DNA of 64,000 bases from Enoplosus armatus (Eukaryota > Chordata > Actinopteri > Centrarchiformes > Enoplosidae): positions 27,403,293 to 27,467,292 of the forward strand of contig NC_092182.1 in NCBI RefSeq assembly GCF_043641665.1. Direction: 5' to 3'. Numbering within the stretch: position 1 is the stretch's first letter; every line of letters starts with the position of its first letter. Position numbers and translations under genes: made by a program. Below the pieces are notes generated by a model. It saw only the letters and a list, made by a program, of their open reading frames with translations, was not told the origin of the DNA and searched no databases. Shown piece by piece: positions 48,111 through 59,962 of this stretch.

Positions 48111-49869
48111 AGTTTGGTTCCTTGTGCTGCCAGGCTCTTCTCACTAAGCTCCACAAGACCACGGGGAGCATCACTGTCACCAAAAAACATCAAGTCTCAA
48201 CCACTTGTGTTTCTCATGGAACAAAGCAGCCTAATTACTGGCCTGAGCTTGCTCTCTCCGTCCCATCCCCCTGGAACAGACTCAACATTCGACTTTAATC
48301 TCCCCAGAAATCTGCACCAGTAGTTGTGACTGAAGCCAATATTGCTCTTTAAAGCCTACAGCCCTCAGTGTAACATCGGCTTTAATAGGTAGTGAGTGTT
48401 GACAGCTGGAGGGATTTGGTGCTTGGTCTGAATGGTTATAGTCTGGGGAGAGATCAGTCTCTCTGATGAAGCTAAAAGGGCTTCCTATTACGATAAAACA
48501 CGTTAAGTAGCGCTGATGACAAAGTAAATGAAGCCATATGGATTGATATTGGTTGTATCATTCCCGACCCCTTACAAGAATTAAACAGAGTTGAGCGTAG
48601 GACGGGACCAATAAATGGCCTTTGAAGAGAGCTGCGATTTCAATTATATTAACAGTGAAGCACTGACCTTGAAAAAACCCGTGTTTGCTGTTGGTGTGAA
48701 CAGATCATCACAGGTTTCCTGGTCCTTCACTGCTCGGCTTTGGTGTTCGAGTTAAGATCACTGTTACTGAAGTGTTTAACTTTCATATTAAACATTGAAG
48801 CTTGTAACCTCCATATATTTCAACCTGGACCTCCAATATTTGGATCAAGTAGCTTGTGAAACACGAGGAGCTACAGCTGTTATGTCAGTGTGTCAGATAA
48901 ATATTGAATCAACGTGAAGTTGTGGATCGGCAGACATCCAATACTAAAGGACAGAAAGAGCTCGATGGGGACATCCCTGGTCGCTAGATGAACTCGTCAG
49001 ATGAATATGCTGAAAGGTATATGTACTGTTGGTCATGCTTGACCATAGCTGTTGTTATTCTTTCCACTTTCAGGACTACAGTTGGTCTTCAAGCCATTTT
49101 TGGTCTTTTACATTATGGCAATATGTTGTTTGGCTTTTCACTTTTTTTCCACTGCTTATACATAAACTTCTCTTTCCGTCGAGCTATTTTTTGCAGCTTA
49201 CACTGTTAACAAGAATCCATTCTTTAAGGAAACCAGAGTTACAGAGAAACGCAGAAAACGTATTACAACATGTTAAGAACTACCTCTAAATCTAACAATT
49301 TAACAAAGACGTGGAACTCTTTAAAGAGCACCTCGCAACTCTTGCACCATAAATTCTATTTGTGCGCCCTTTAAAGCAAATCGTTTTTTTTCCTCCTCAA
49401 TAATCCAAAGTGTCTTCTTTGAAGTACAAATACGATACATCTGTATTTAAACATATACTGTGTTCATACATTTTCCTGCTGTTAGTATCAGAGAAGGTTT
49501 AGTTTGAGAGAAAATAACAGAGGTCCATTACGGCTGCAGGCTCACAATTATTCTCAGTTTGGGCAGAAGAGTAAAATGATCCTCTCACTTCTTTCTGTGT
49601 CTCTCCTCCACTTCCTCTGTCTTTATCCTCTCTCTCACAATATCCATTTTAAAATCTAATAAAGCTTAATGTCGCTCTGTCTTTTTTTCTCTCTCGTTTA
49701 CTCCCTTAATTATCGATGCTGTCTGCCGGTGCTCATCCCCTGCAGGGCGCTGAGAAGTTGGGCCATTACATTCAGAGAGACGGAGGGTGAACGAGACAAA
49801 GATGATACAGGACGAGTGTGTTGTGCTTTACTGCATGGATGTGAGCTGGATGTGCTGGAACAGCCCTCC
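48111..49869. other. unique sequence, no gene seen
   Basis: Includes AT-rich stretches and a C/T-rich patch at 49570-49700. Only frames under 90 codons, overlapping each other. Confidence 0.4.
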
Positions 49870-49870
49870 A

Positions 49871-49902
<32 letters not shown>

Positions 49903-49906
49903 ACAC

Positions 49907-49949
<43 letters not shown>

Positions 49950-49951
49950 CA
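49870..49951 (+). repeat. CA microsatellite with CG interruptions, about 82 bp
   Basis: CA units broken by several GCAC steps, suggesting an older, stabilised tract. Open frames of His-Thr repeats cross it and are artefacts. Confidence 0.95.
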
Positions 49952-50044
49952 GGTGGCAAGGGAAGGAGAATGTAATTAACAATCACAGTGGGAAGCGTTT
50001 CACAGCTAAGTGCATGCATTTCCTCCCTAGACTCTGCATGTGAA

Positions 50045-50070
50045 TGTGTGTGTGTGTGTGTGTGTGTGTG
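50045..50070 (+). repeat. TG dinucleotide microsatellite
   Basis: About 13 units, 94 bp after the CA tract, in inverted relation to it. Confidence 0.95.
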
Positions 50071-50929
50071 CAGTCATGTGCATTAGTGTGGAGGTGTTTG
50101 TAACATATTTGTATGTGTGCATATTTGTGCATAGAGGCTATGCATGTATGCCCTCTCCAGACATTTAATTCATGTCATCACCCTGTTTTCAGCTTGCTAA
50201 CTGGTTCCAGGTGTTTCTGGAGACGCAGAGGGAACCAATTACTTATAGCTTATTAAAAAATACTCCCTCTGGGACTGTAATATAGCATCCTACAAACTAA
50301 GTTTATTTTCGTGGTTGGTAGATCCTCTTGTCAGATTTGCCCTAAGTACCAAAAGCTTTTTACTCTGGTAACCATTGGAGGAGCAGTGGACCAGTTATCT
50401 AAAGCCCCAACAAATGGATTATTAAGACAGAACAAAACTAAAAAAACACAAAACTAAACTCATATAATAAGAGTGAGCAGCGAACAAGGAAATTATTACT
50501 ATCTCTAAGTACTTTCAGCTATTTGTTCAGATGCACCAGGATGGGTTTGTAGTTGGATTATCTTGAATATTCTGCTGTCATCCTTGCCAAGAGGCGCAAA
50601 CACAAACCAAGCGTTCACAATCTCTGTGACTCAGCACAGAAAACACTCTGTCTCTTCCTTTTTCTCCACAAGGACAATCTCAGGGTCACTGTGCAGCCGA
50701 AGCTGTTCGAGGGTACGATGTCACAAAAAGACTAAAAATGGAAACGAATGCTGCTTCTTTGTATCGTGGCCTGAATACATTAAATGAAATTCAGGGATAA
50801 CTTTTGCCCGCTATGACGGTGATAAACAATAATCTGCAAAATATTTTGGAATCTGGCCGCTGTTGGAACTGGCAGGCCTGATGCTCGCCAGTAAGACAGC
50901 TAGCAGCTAATGTGGCATTTAACAAAATG
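50071..50929. other. unique sequence, no gene seen
   Basis: Two overlapping plus-strand frames (60 and 74 codons) at 50553-50787 show no domain. No repeat was recognised before the family B copy. Confidence 0.4.
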
Positions 50930-51000
50930 TCAGAATCAGGATCAGAAATACTTTATTGATCCCCGGAGGGAAATTATACAGTAAATGTAAATACAAGGGT
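50930..51000 (+). repeat. dispersed repeat family B, copy 4
   Basis: TCAGAATCAGGATCAGAAAT, then ACTTTATTGATCCCCGGAGG, then GAAATTATACAGTAAATG. Closest of the four to copy 1 in its head, but with a normal short G tract. Confidence 0.75.
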
Positions 51001-52528
51001 TACAACAATTGATCACATCTATTTCATATAGTTAATATGAGGTGACTCTGGATCATCTAGCACTGAACAGACTACAAGATGTAACTACAAATACTTCCTT
51101 GTTGGTGCACTGGTGGATTGTGGGAAATTGTGTATTTTTTTTACTGTGTTTTGTGTAGTTGATTTACCCTTAAAAAGAAGCTTGTGAAAATGATTGCGTT
51201 TCTAGAGGGGCCGTGTGTATGACCTGGATTTAACGCAGGTCTGACAGTGCTTAACCCTGAAATGAAAGGCTGAGCGCAGTTCTTCTTAGAATAAGTATGT
51301 GATCACTGTACTTTCCTGGGGAGTTATTATAGGATTACTTGAATCTTTTTATAGATCATTTCTGATGACTATTAGCCCTTCACAACCTTAAGCGGCACTC
51401 TTCTTGACTGCAGAAATACTTGAACATAATTGCAGAACATAGGATTTTCATTTGCTGACCAAATAAAGAAAGTACATGTTAAGTATTTGACTACAGTACA
51501 TAAGTAGTAAAATCAAGTACAATGCGTACACTTTCATATTGAATCCTCAGTTTAGTCATTTCAGCAAAGACACAATGAACTGAAAGACATCTCTGTTTAG
51601 TAAATACATATATATCAGCCTGGAAACTGGGTCATGTATGAATGGCTACGACCAGAGATGATTTCATGGCAGCAGTCTGGATGAATGAATGCATGTTCAC
51701 ACGCAGGAGTTTGTGTATAAAACTGGCCTATAGTGCCACATATAAACTAAATGGTTGGCGATCCTTGACACATTTAGAAGTATATGTTGTGAAAGGGACA
51801 CAGGACGGTTCAAAACATGTTTTACTAGTTTTGCGTCCGGGAATATTCTCTATATAAAGAAAAGTAGTATTTTGAGGGTATAGATTTGTGTGTTTTCAGT
51901 CAGAAACCTTTGAATTGCAGTAGTGTGCCCAGTGTCATGGTCAGCTGCTTATACAGCATGAGACTCCACTTGGTTTTACTATGATTGGTCACTTTACAGA
52001 AAAGAGTTCACATCATGAGCACTCCTTACTAGTTAAAGGTTGAAATGGTTTTGTGCTGCAGTCGTCCTGTGCCCAAAGGGGAGGGGTGTCTTCCACAACA
52101 TTTACACCACTTTAACCTTTACCTACCTTTAATAACATGAGTGACAAAGACATACATACAGATACATCATGTCACATACGTCATTCTCTCAACAAGTCGG
52201 TGGAAAGTCATGCAGTTCAAACAAGCACTGCTTCATTACTGCTTATTTTACTTTGCCATTTTTATTTCTTGCACCTTGCCCTGTAAAGAGCACATCTCTC
52301 CAATTTCGTGAAAACCTTAATGTAGTTTTTCCTCTCACTGTTCTGACCCTGGGTGTTTAGGATAAATACGGAAAAAAAAAAATACTTTCAGAAATATACA
52401 GTTTAGTCTGAATTCAGCAAAATGTTGGAAATACTCCCGAGTGTAAAGTTCCTGCAAAACTTTCACACCATCACTTTACTAAAAAGCAGGACTTTGCACT
52501 TTTTTATGACCCAGCCTAACTGGCAGCG
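51001..52528. other. unique sequence, no gene seen
   Basis: 51470-51540 has AAGTAC-type words faintly like the MITE at 46355. Nothing codes convincingly. Confidence 0.35.
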
Positions 52529-52529
52529 G

Positions 52530-52592
<63 letters not shown>

Positions 52593-52622
52593 TGTGGTGT
52601 GTGTGTGTGTGTGAGAGAGAGT

Positions 52623-52689
<67 letters not shown>

Positions 52690-52714
52690 TGTGTGTGTGT
52701 GTGTGAGAGAGAGA

Positions 52715-52748
<34 letters not shown>

Positions 52749-52839
52749 CCATGCAGATGAGAGACAGTTGGTATGTAGCTACTAAGCATGCACATGTGCA
52801 CGTGTGTTAAGGATGGGGCTTGTGAGAGGGATACAGAGT

Positions 52840-52914
<75 letters not shown>

Positions 52915-53023
52915 AGAGGGGTTGAAAGCTGCAGCTGAGGAGTAATACCCTGTATCTCTGGAGGCAGACTGAACAGTGAATATCTCTCCTGGTATATACA
53001 GTGTGCTCTGCTCAGTCTGCACA

Positions 53024-53076
<53 letters not shown>

Positions 53077-53189
53077 CCAGACGCTACACTCTAACATACA
53101 CTTTCTCCTCCTGTGCTGCATCTTCACAGCTACACACATTTTCCTTCTCGCCACCTCGCAAACTTTCCTGTTTTAGAACTGAGTCCTCA

Positions 53190-53240
<51 letters not shown>
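52529..53240 (+). repeat. microsatellite cluster, compound TG/GA, TG and CA tracts
   Basis: 52529-52748 alternates TG blocks with GAGAGA blocks at least six times. 52840-52917 is a TG tract ending in GA. 53026-53074 and 53188-53240 are CA tracts. About 55 percent of this 712-bp interval is simple repeat. The many His-Thr, Cys-Val and Ser-Leu frames crossing it are artefacts. The alternating TG/GA block looks like a higher-order tandem array of roughly 30-45 bp units. Confidence 0.95.
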
Positions 53241-53243
<3 letters not shown>

Positions 53244-53765
53244 TGTCCAGCTGAAACATGGCGGCAGCCTGAGGCAGGGGGTGCTGTAGCATGGCAGGAG
53301 CCAGGCTGAAATAGAGCTGGGGTCAGACAGACACTGGTGGAGAGTTCGGATGGCTTCATCGCCTCTGGACAGAATATAGTGGAGGAGGTCTTCCTGTACA
53401 GCCAGGTGGAGCGCTGAAAGACATAAAGAGGGAGTCTGGAAACCACTACACCTGGGCTCGACTCAGCACGAACAGCCATTTTCAGTTTTCACATAAACGT
53501 TTCCCGGAGGCAGAGCTGTCCTGGAGGCACAAATAATCTTGTTTGTTGTGCTAAATCTCATTAGGCAAAGTAAAAGTATATTATTTTAGGTATAAGAGTG
53601 TTATCCCATGCTAGGTAAGCTATTCTACATGCAGCCGACAGACACTGGAAACAACAACACCTTGTTTGAGAAGTTCCAGGCTGGTTCCTGAGTGATGCAC
53701 GGTAGTGAACTGCTCTGGTGAAAGTTGTAAATTAACTCAGAATCGACTGTAATCCATTAATCCAG
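53241..53765. other. unique sequence, no gene seen
   Basis: A 131-codon minus-strand frame (53084-53479) extends out of the CA repeat into this stretch. The non-repeat part is about 70 residues with no domain recognised. It is not called, though it is the only long frame here that is not wholly repeat. Confidence 0.35.
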
Positions 53766-53793
53766 TAAATAAATAAATAAATAAATAAATAAG
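53766..53793 (+). repeat. AAAT tetranucleotide microsatellite
   Basis: Seven units, about 77 bp upstream of the LINE fragment. Confidence 0.95.
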
Positions 53794-53869
53794 ACTCTCT
53801 TCATGTGCTTCTGGAGCAGTGTGCAGCTTGGTAACTGGTTTCCATCCTTTTTATTAGATAAACATTTAA

Positions 53870-54420
53870 TATGGAGTTCCTCAAGGCTCAAATCTGGGTC
53901 AGAGACTTTTTAATATTAAACATTACTGTTAGAGGTCATCAACCATGAGCACAATGTTAATTTTCATTGCGATGCAGAAGCTGTTGTTACTGATTATCTC
54001 AGACTGCATGGATGACAAATCAGATGTCCCGTGCTTCATGTCAAAAGGATCATAGAGAAAAACGTTTTGCTCACGACTAACTGCACTATCTCAGGACGTC
54101 AGACTGCAGGAGGGTCATTCGGCATTATATAACCTGAAGAACATTGCAAAGGTCAGACCTTTTCTTCCTCCCAGAGACAGAGAAGCTTGGGCATACTTTT
54201 ATTTTAAGTAGGGTTGACTGTGCAATGTGTTGCTTGAAGGTCTCCCTAAAAAGTTCCCACATAAATTAATTACAGCAGTTTGTGCAGTAACACAGAAAAG
54301 AACTCACATCACTCCTGCTCTCAAGTTATTTTCCGGTTGGTTTAAATGTTTTTCTATGACTCTATTAATGGATTCTTGGAAGCCCTCAGATACACGAAAT
54401 ATTTGCTGTTTGTTCTACAA
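53870..54420 (+). pseudogene. decayed CR1/L2-like LINE ORF2 fragment, sense
   Basis: The plus strand, read across frameshifts, gives YGVPQGSNLGQRLFNI (53870 onward), a reverse transcriptase palm motif, then EVINHEHNVNFHCDAEA, which sits where the YADD catalytic box belongs but reads CDAE, so the catalytic aspartates are damaged. Further on come ALYNLKNIAKVRPFL, SRVDCAMC and LLEGLPKKFPHKLITAVCAV with THITPALK, all C-terminal ORF2 blocks of the CR1/L2 group in the right order. Segments between blocks are shortened and stops are present. The copy is inactive. Its orientation is opposite to the LINE remnant at 36440. Confidence 0.75.
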
Positions 54421-55275
54421 AAGACCCACCGTGAAGCTGAACCTTTTTACTGTATTAAAATTCATTCTCTTTTTATTCATTCTTGCAAATACACTTTTAA
54501 ACATCCAACTGAGTTCAAGAAATCATCTCACAGTGGTGTAACATCTGGCAGCTTGACTATTTTTGTATGTTCCATCAAAAGTCATGGTATTGTGTAATGC
54601 ATTGTAACAAGAACAGGTGCCACTTTGCAGAACAGAAGAAAAACAAATGCTCTTAGTCAGTCTTAAACAGTTCATTGACTAAACCTTTAACTGACCGATA
54701 CACCCACCAAAATGTCCCATTTATAATTTATATAATTTATTAGTGGTGTAACTTTGTAAACGCGGCCTGCTGCATCTATATACTGTCTGATAAAAATGTA
54801 AAAATCAAGAAAAATAAGCAAGCAATACGCTTTTGTCCGACGACAATTGCTGCAAAAGTGCCACTGAACAAACCAGCTGGTGGCAGAAAGTGTAGTTGCA
54901 TTAGTCTCCTATGGGTGAATATATGTAGCTATGTTTATGTAATATATGTAACTACAGGAATGTGAAATAGGATGGTAGGGAAATGAGGCAATAATGCTCA
55001 GCAAAAGCCTTCCCCAGATAAATAAAGGTTATTAAGTGCATCCCCTGATACCTCGTGAGGAAAAGGAAATTACAAAAATAAAACAAATTGCAGCTTCTTG
55101 AGCATTCGTCTCACACACACCGTCTCTCCATCGCTTGCCCTCTCAGCTAATCTTCTCCGCTCTGATACGCGTGAGGTCATAAAATCTGATTTGCTTCCAC
55201 TCCTCTACTGAGAGCCACTAATTCCCAATTTTGCTCTTCCTGTCCATACCAGCGTTCCCTTCCATTAATTGAGAT

Positions 55276-55281
<6 letters not shown>
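54421..55281. other. unique sequence, no gene seen
   Basis: 54421-54600 could be further LINE 3' sequence but no block is recognisable. The remainder is AT-rich without features. Confidence 0.35.

Positions 55282-55311
<30 letters not shown>
55282..55311 (+). repeat. CA dinucleotide microsatellite
   Basis: About 15 units. Confidence 0.95.
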
Positions 55312-55313
<2 letters not shown>

Positions 55314-55471
55314 TTTTATTCTGTGCCTTGCAAAGTGAAGTTGGCCTGATGTGGCCGACTGGACATGCTGTCACCATCAGAGACATGTGAATGCTGAGTG
55401 GGGGCTGAGACAGTGGTGTAGAATTACAATAAGGAAGGGAACGGTGGGATGCTATACACACAGATAGGCGT

Positions 55472-55491
55472 GGGGGGGGGGGGGGGGGGGG
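55472..55491 (+). repeat. poly-G run (20 G)
   Basis: Twenty G residues after AGATAGGCGT. The sixth long G run of the window, all on the plus strand. Confidence 0.95.
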
Positions 55492-56509
55492 CTTTGGTTA
55501 CTATTGTACTATTACTCTTTAATGTCGAGATCTGTAACTCTGTAACTTGGATGAGTTCCTTAGATATTCCACATGTGCAGTTGCAATACAGTTAATTAAA
55601 ACGCTGAGTCGAATACCTCAGTATTAAACAGCCTCTTACGAGACGAGAGCTAATACTGTAAGAATCCAACACGATGAAACTCTTACACCTGTCAGTACTT
55701 CAAACAGGCCGAGTAAAAAGAATAAAGTATTAACTTCTGCACTCCATGCTGTCGTGTGTAAAATGTGCATCATATGTAAAGTTGGTGAATAATTAGTTAA
55801 AACTTACTTTAATAATACACCTGCTGTTTATTGTTTAATAGAAACTTCATTGTAGAAAGTCAGAGTAACTTAACACCCCCTGAAAATCTTGATTTGGCTG
55901 ACCTGCAGTCGTCTAACCTTGCTGCAGTGACTTCGAAGAGTACTCCAGTGCAGCGTGACATCACTGTTTGGTGAGCACACCTCTGACCACACCTAACCAC
56001 ACCCATCGGTGACGCCGGCCGAGGGCGGGGTAAAGCTCTTCAGCCTGCTGTGTTCATGTGATGCCAATAAAACCAACACAGCTCTTGTAAGAAATGTGTT
56101 GATCAGCCATCAAACAGTACGTCAACAACATGGCCCCCACGATGCAGTGCTATTTTAGGTCTGAATGCCCGGTAACTTCTACAAATGGAATCTGTGTATT
56201 TAGCCATATTTAGTCTAAAGTGTGGTGTGGAACGCTCTGATCTGCCACAGCTGTCATCCTCTCAGAGCCGCCTATTAAACCTACTGGTGAGTGTTTGATA
56301 CTCAACAGAAGGATTTCAGTGGAGCGCTCCTTTAATGAATCTACTGTATATCCACTATCATACCCCGATCTGTCGTTCTGGACGTAAAACCTCAAATATA
56401 TGCATGGTATTAAGTTGTACATGTGTTTCCAATACTACAGTAAGCACAACAGGGAAAGTCTGCCACTGTAGCTCTGTGGACTGTGTTGTGTGACAACCCT
56501 TTAAGTCAT
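55492..56509. other. unique sequence, no gene seen
   Basis: A short CpG-rich patch at 56008-56035 (GGTGACGCCGGCCGAGGGCG) is followed by AATAAA at 56067. Too small to call a promoter or a transcript end. Confidence 0.4.
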
Positions 56510-56725
56510 GTCAACGTCACTCTCTCTTCGTCTTCCTCTCCGGTTCTATTTCCATCTCGCCTTTTGTCCCTTGTTGTCGCTGCACAAAATAACAGAGTCA
56601 GCACAGAAATGTCAGTCAGCCTGTTCCTCGCTCTGCTCCCGGGACACACGGAGACCAGACTAGTCAGAGCACGAGAACATAATTATAACATTTGGTCCGG
56701 GCTTTGATCTGAAGTGCATGATGAT
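56510..56725 (+). repeat. diverged segment paired with 47890-48110
   Basis: C/T-rich lead-in, then AAATAACAGAGTCAGCACAG (27-bp word at 56587-56613, one mismatch from the partner), then ACCAGACTAGTCAGAG and GATCTGAAGTGCAT in the same order as the partner. The 74-codon frame across it has no match I know. Confidence 0.5.
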
Positions 56726-57175
56726 GATTTTCATTAAATACCCTTGTAGCGGGGGTGGTCCCACAGAGAATCATAGCCATGCTTTATTTACACACAACAC
56801 AAACTCTCTGTCTCTCCACGGGTGGGATCTTTTAGTGGTCATATAATTGTAACTTGTACCGTAATTGAAACTGTTGTGTGATTACAGTTGTTGAGACTCT
56901 AACAGTACCTATTATTTCATTTTGTTATCAACAGTACTTCGATTGTTGAGGATTGTTGATTATTGTTGTGTGCCACGATAGTCTACAGTTGAGTAAATCA
57001 GTGTTGTTTTGTTTCTTTACCAATGTCTTTGTGAGATTTGCTTCCTTTTGCAAATTATCTTAAATTGACGTATTCCCTCCTTCAGGCAGTGAGAGATGTT
57101 GAGTCTTCACCGTCCATATAAATACACAGAAAACTGTGATCCTAACTTAATTTACTCAAGCAGTGAGTACTTTAT
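56726..57175. other. unique AT-rich sequence, no gene seen
   Basis: No recognised repeat, motif or frame. Confidence 0.4.
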
Positions 57176-57301
57176 GAGAGTCTAAGGGTTCTAAGGATAG
57201 ACGATGTCGTATGCTGTACAGGTTTTAAAGCCCCTTGAGGGAGGTTTGTGATTTGTGATACTGGGCTATATAAATAAAATTGACTTGATTTTACTTGACA
57301 A
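57176..57301 (-). repeat. dispersed repeat family C, antisense fragment
   Basis: On the minus strand: AATCAAGTCAATTTTATTTA, TATAGCCCAGTATCACAAAT, then CCTCAAGGGGCTTTAAAACC and TGTACAGCATACGACATCG. This is collinear with the start of the plus-strand copy at 59963. I recognise the family as frequent in teleosts. Class unassigned. Confidence 0.65.
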
Positions 57302-58849
57302 GAGAAGAACCAGACTCTTGGATTATTTTGAATTGGAGTACAGTATATGGAATGGGAATACAAAGAAATGTCATGTCATCTTTCTTTCATATTATTTTAG
57401 ACAAAAAGGAGTCTGTGGACTTTGATGAACGTTTGGGATGATAACTGGAACATCAGTGTTACATCCATAACACATTGTGTGAATGATGTAAATAGGTCGC
57501 AGTTATCCATACACATGGGGAAACGTGCCACAATTTGGGTAAGCATTCTTTTTGAAACCCAGTATTCATAGTGAATGACGTGTTGACCTGTCATGAGGCA
57601 AACGCACATCCAAAAAGCTTCTACAGCTGCTGGATCAAAATACAAACTGAAGGCACAAATCAGACAAAAAGATGTGCGCACTGTACCCATAGCTCCCAGC
57701 AAATTCAATTTAGCAGAGCAACGTTTGGATCTTTCGTCAGGCGTCAAATGAACATCACAAAGCAGAGCAAGCGATATAAAGACACAAGCACGTTCATCAA
57801 GAAAGAGAATAAATCAGACAGTGTTATCCAGCTCTGCTCTGATTGGTCCAGTCCGAGAGTAGATTCATTCTCGACCACCTGAGCGATGAATGTGTTGCTG
57901 TCTATATGTATTTCTTGTCGTGCTTTGTGATGATGTCGGTTCCAAACGTTGTTCTGTTAATTAGCTGGGAGCTATCAGTACAGTGTGCAGATCTTTGACC
58001 TGTCATTAGGCCCTGCAGGGGGTACCAGGCTGTGCCCTCATAAATCTGCTGAGCCCTCTGTCAGGTGACACCACTGTCTAACCCTGACCCGCCATGCACA
58101 TTTAAACTGTCCTTGATACTCAGCTTGACCCGGCCTTATATTTGTATTGCATCTGCTTAGGCTAAACTACAGTGGCTGGCCCCCTGGCTTGATAGGCAGT
58201 TTCATCTAAAGACTACGACCCGCCCAGTAGTCTCGCCGCCATCATTGTTTATTTATTGTTTATCTGTGTGAGCGGGAGACTAAGAGGGAAAATTATAAAG
58301 TGCTTTAGATGACGACGCTATGTGAATGCAGTGAAAGTGCAGTCAGTCTGCAGGTCATCAGGTGAGCACCCCCTCGACAACCGGTGTTTGGTTGAGTTTG
58401 GCCCACAACACCGAGAAGACTCAACAGAACCACCACCTTTACCTGCACCTCAGACTCAACCAGCTAACAACATGTTAAGCTAACTAACACGTTGCCATCG
58501 CAGGCAGCATGCTGCTCAACCCACCAAACAAACCAAGCCACCTCAGTTACCTCATCCTCACAAGCAACACAACTTACTTCTGTATATGACATCATCAGAC
58601 CTGTCGTACATCATCAAATGTACCAAGAAAAATCATTTGGTACATTTATTTCATCCTGCAGAATTGGCAGCTTGTTGTGAATTAACAGATAGGGAACTTG
58701 ATAGTCAGCGTGGTGGCAGCCAATTTGGCTGAACACTCAAAGAAAAGAGTGCGTGTGTAGAAACACCAAAGCAACAGCACTTACCACCAAAGACGTACAA
58801 AATAAATTGAAAAGTAGTATCCCACAGATTACCACTTTCATTTCCTAGT
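57302..58849. other. unique sequence, no gene seen
   Basis: Opposing frames of 116 (57397-57747, minus) and 103 codons (57571-57882, plus) overlap and show no domain. 57950-58350 is repeat-free with ATTAG and TAATTAG words and could be regulatory. Confidence 0.35.
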
Positions 58850-58959
58850 GCTGTTTATTTTTAGTGTTTCTCGCTCTCCTCATTACCATTTCCTGCATTC
58901 TGACTGCTTCTCTCTCCGCAGTGCCACTGCTACTACTCCTGCTGCCACTGCTACGTTCT

Positions 58960-59620
58960 ACAGTTCTACACTGGAAGAACTAGGGCAGGCAGCTCCTAAA
59001 TTACTTCATTAATTTTAATCTGATCCAATTAATTACATTTTCTCAAGCTCTCCCTGCTCTTCGTTCTAGTAGGTTGGAAGTTCCCTCGGACGCCAAGTGC
59101 CACTGCGGGAGACCTTGCATGTCCTCTGGTGCGTTAAAAAAAATAGCAATGGAAAGAAAATCTCTGCTGCCCCTCCCCTGCTAAATCAATTATTTTTCTC
59201 CCCTGGCAAAACAAAGACCCCCTTCCCCTTGTTATTCTGTAATTATTCAGCCCGGTGCTCTGTCCAATTTTATGCCTTGACAGCACTTAAGTAGCTCGTG
59301 AGTTTAACCCCTCTCAACCCCAAACAGCCACCACCGGCAGCCAGGCGAGCCGGTGCTGCTTCATGGCTCTGCCTTTTGTCAGAACACACAGGGGGTAAAC
59401 TATGCTGCATGGGCAAAATACTGCGGGACAATCACCGGGAGATGGCTCAAAATTTGGTTGCTCGAGGGCACGCCGCCCCGTCACACTGCTAAATTGCTGA
59501 GTTATTTGCTGTCATTTTCTAATCAGCCTTAAATTTATTGGTTATACAGGGTAATTATCAGCCTTGACAGTTATTTTTGCATTCATCAGCTCAGCCTTTT
59601 GGTGAACGCTTTGAGCATAT
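58960..59620. promoter_or_regulatory. candidate developmental enhancer, homeodomain motif cluster
   Basis: Homeodomain core words recur: TTAATTA (59029-59035), AATTATT (59188), TAATTATTCAGCC (59240-59252), TAATCAGCC (59520-59528) and TAATTATCAGCC (59552-59563). The last three share TAAT followed by CAGCC. The interval has no recognised mobile element and no convincing frame. Such blocks are typical of conserved vertebrate enhancers. Conservation itself is not visible here. Confidence 0.35.
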
Positions 59621-59962
59621 TGATACTGGTATGATGTGCTTTGGGTTATTAGTGTGTAAAAGGGCTTAGATGGTGTTAAGTAGGTTTGTGTGTGTGTGAT
59701 GGGGGGCATGACTAGAATGAATGAAACTACTCTTCAGTGTAAAAACTACCTCAGTGCTGTGCTGTGGTGTGTGGTCTTGTTGCACCTTTAGACTGAGTGA
59801 CTACAAGAATTGCGTAACATTATTGCATGTCACTGTGTGATATGGGGCTAATAAAATAAAGGAGACTGCGTCAGACTACGATATCGAGTTGAGGTTTTCA
59901 GATTGTGCGATGAATGTGCGGTGAATCATAGAGCTGCGATGAAAACAGAAATTAGGCCACAT

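Noticed and set aside
57397..57882. Opposing frames of 116 and 103 codons
   Set aside because: They overlap on opposite strands without any motif supporting either.
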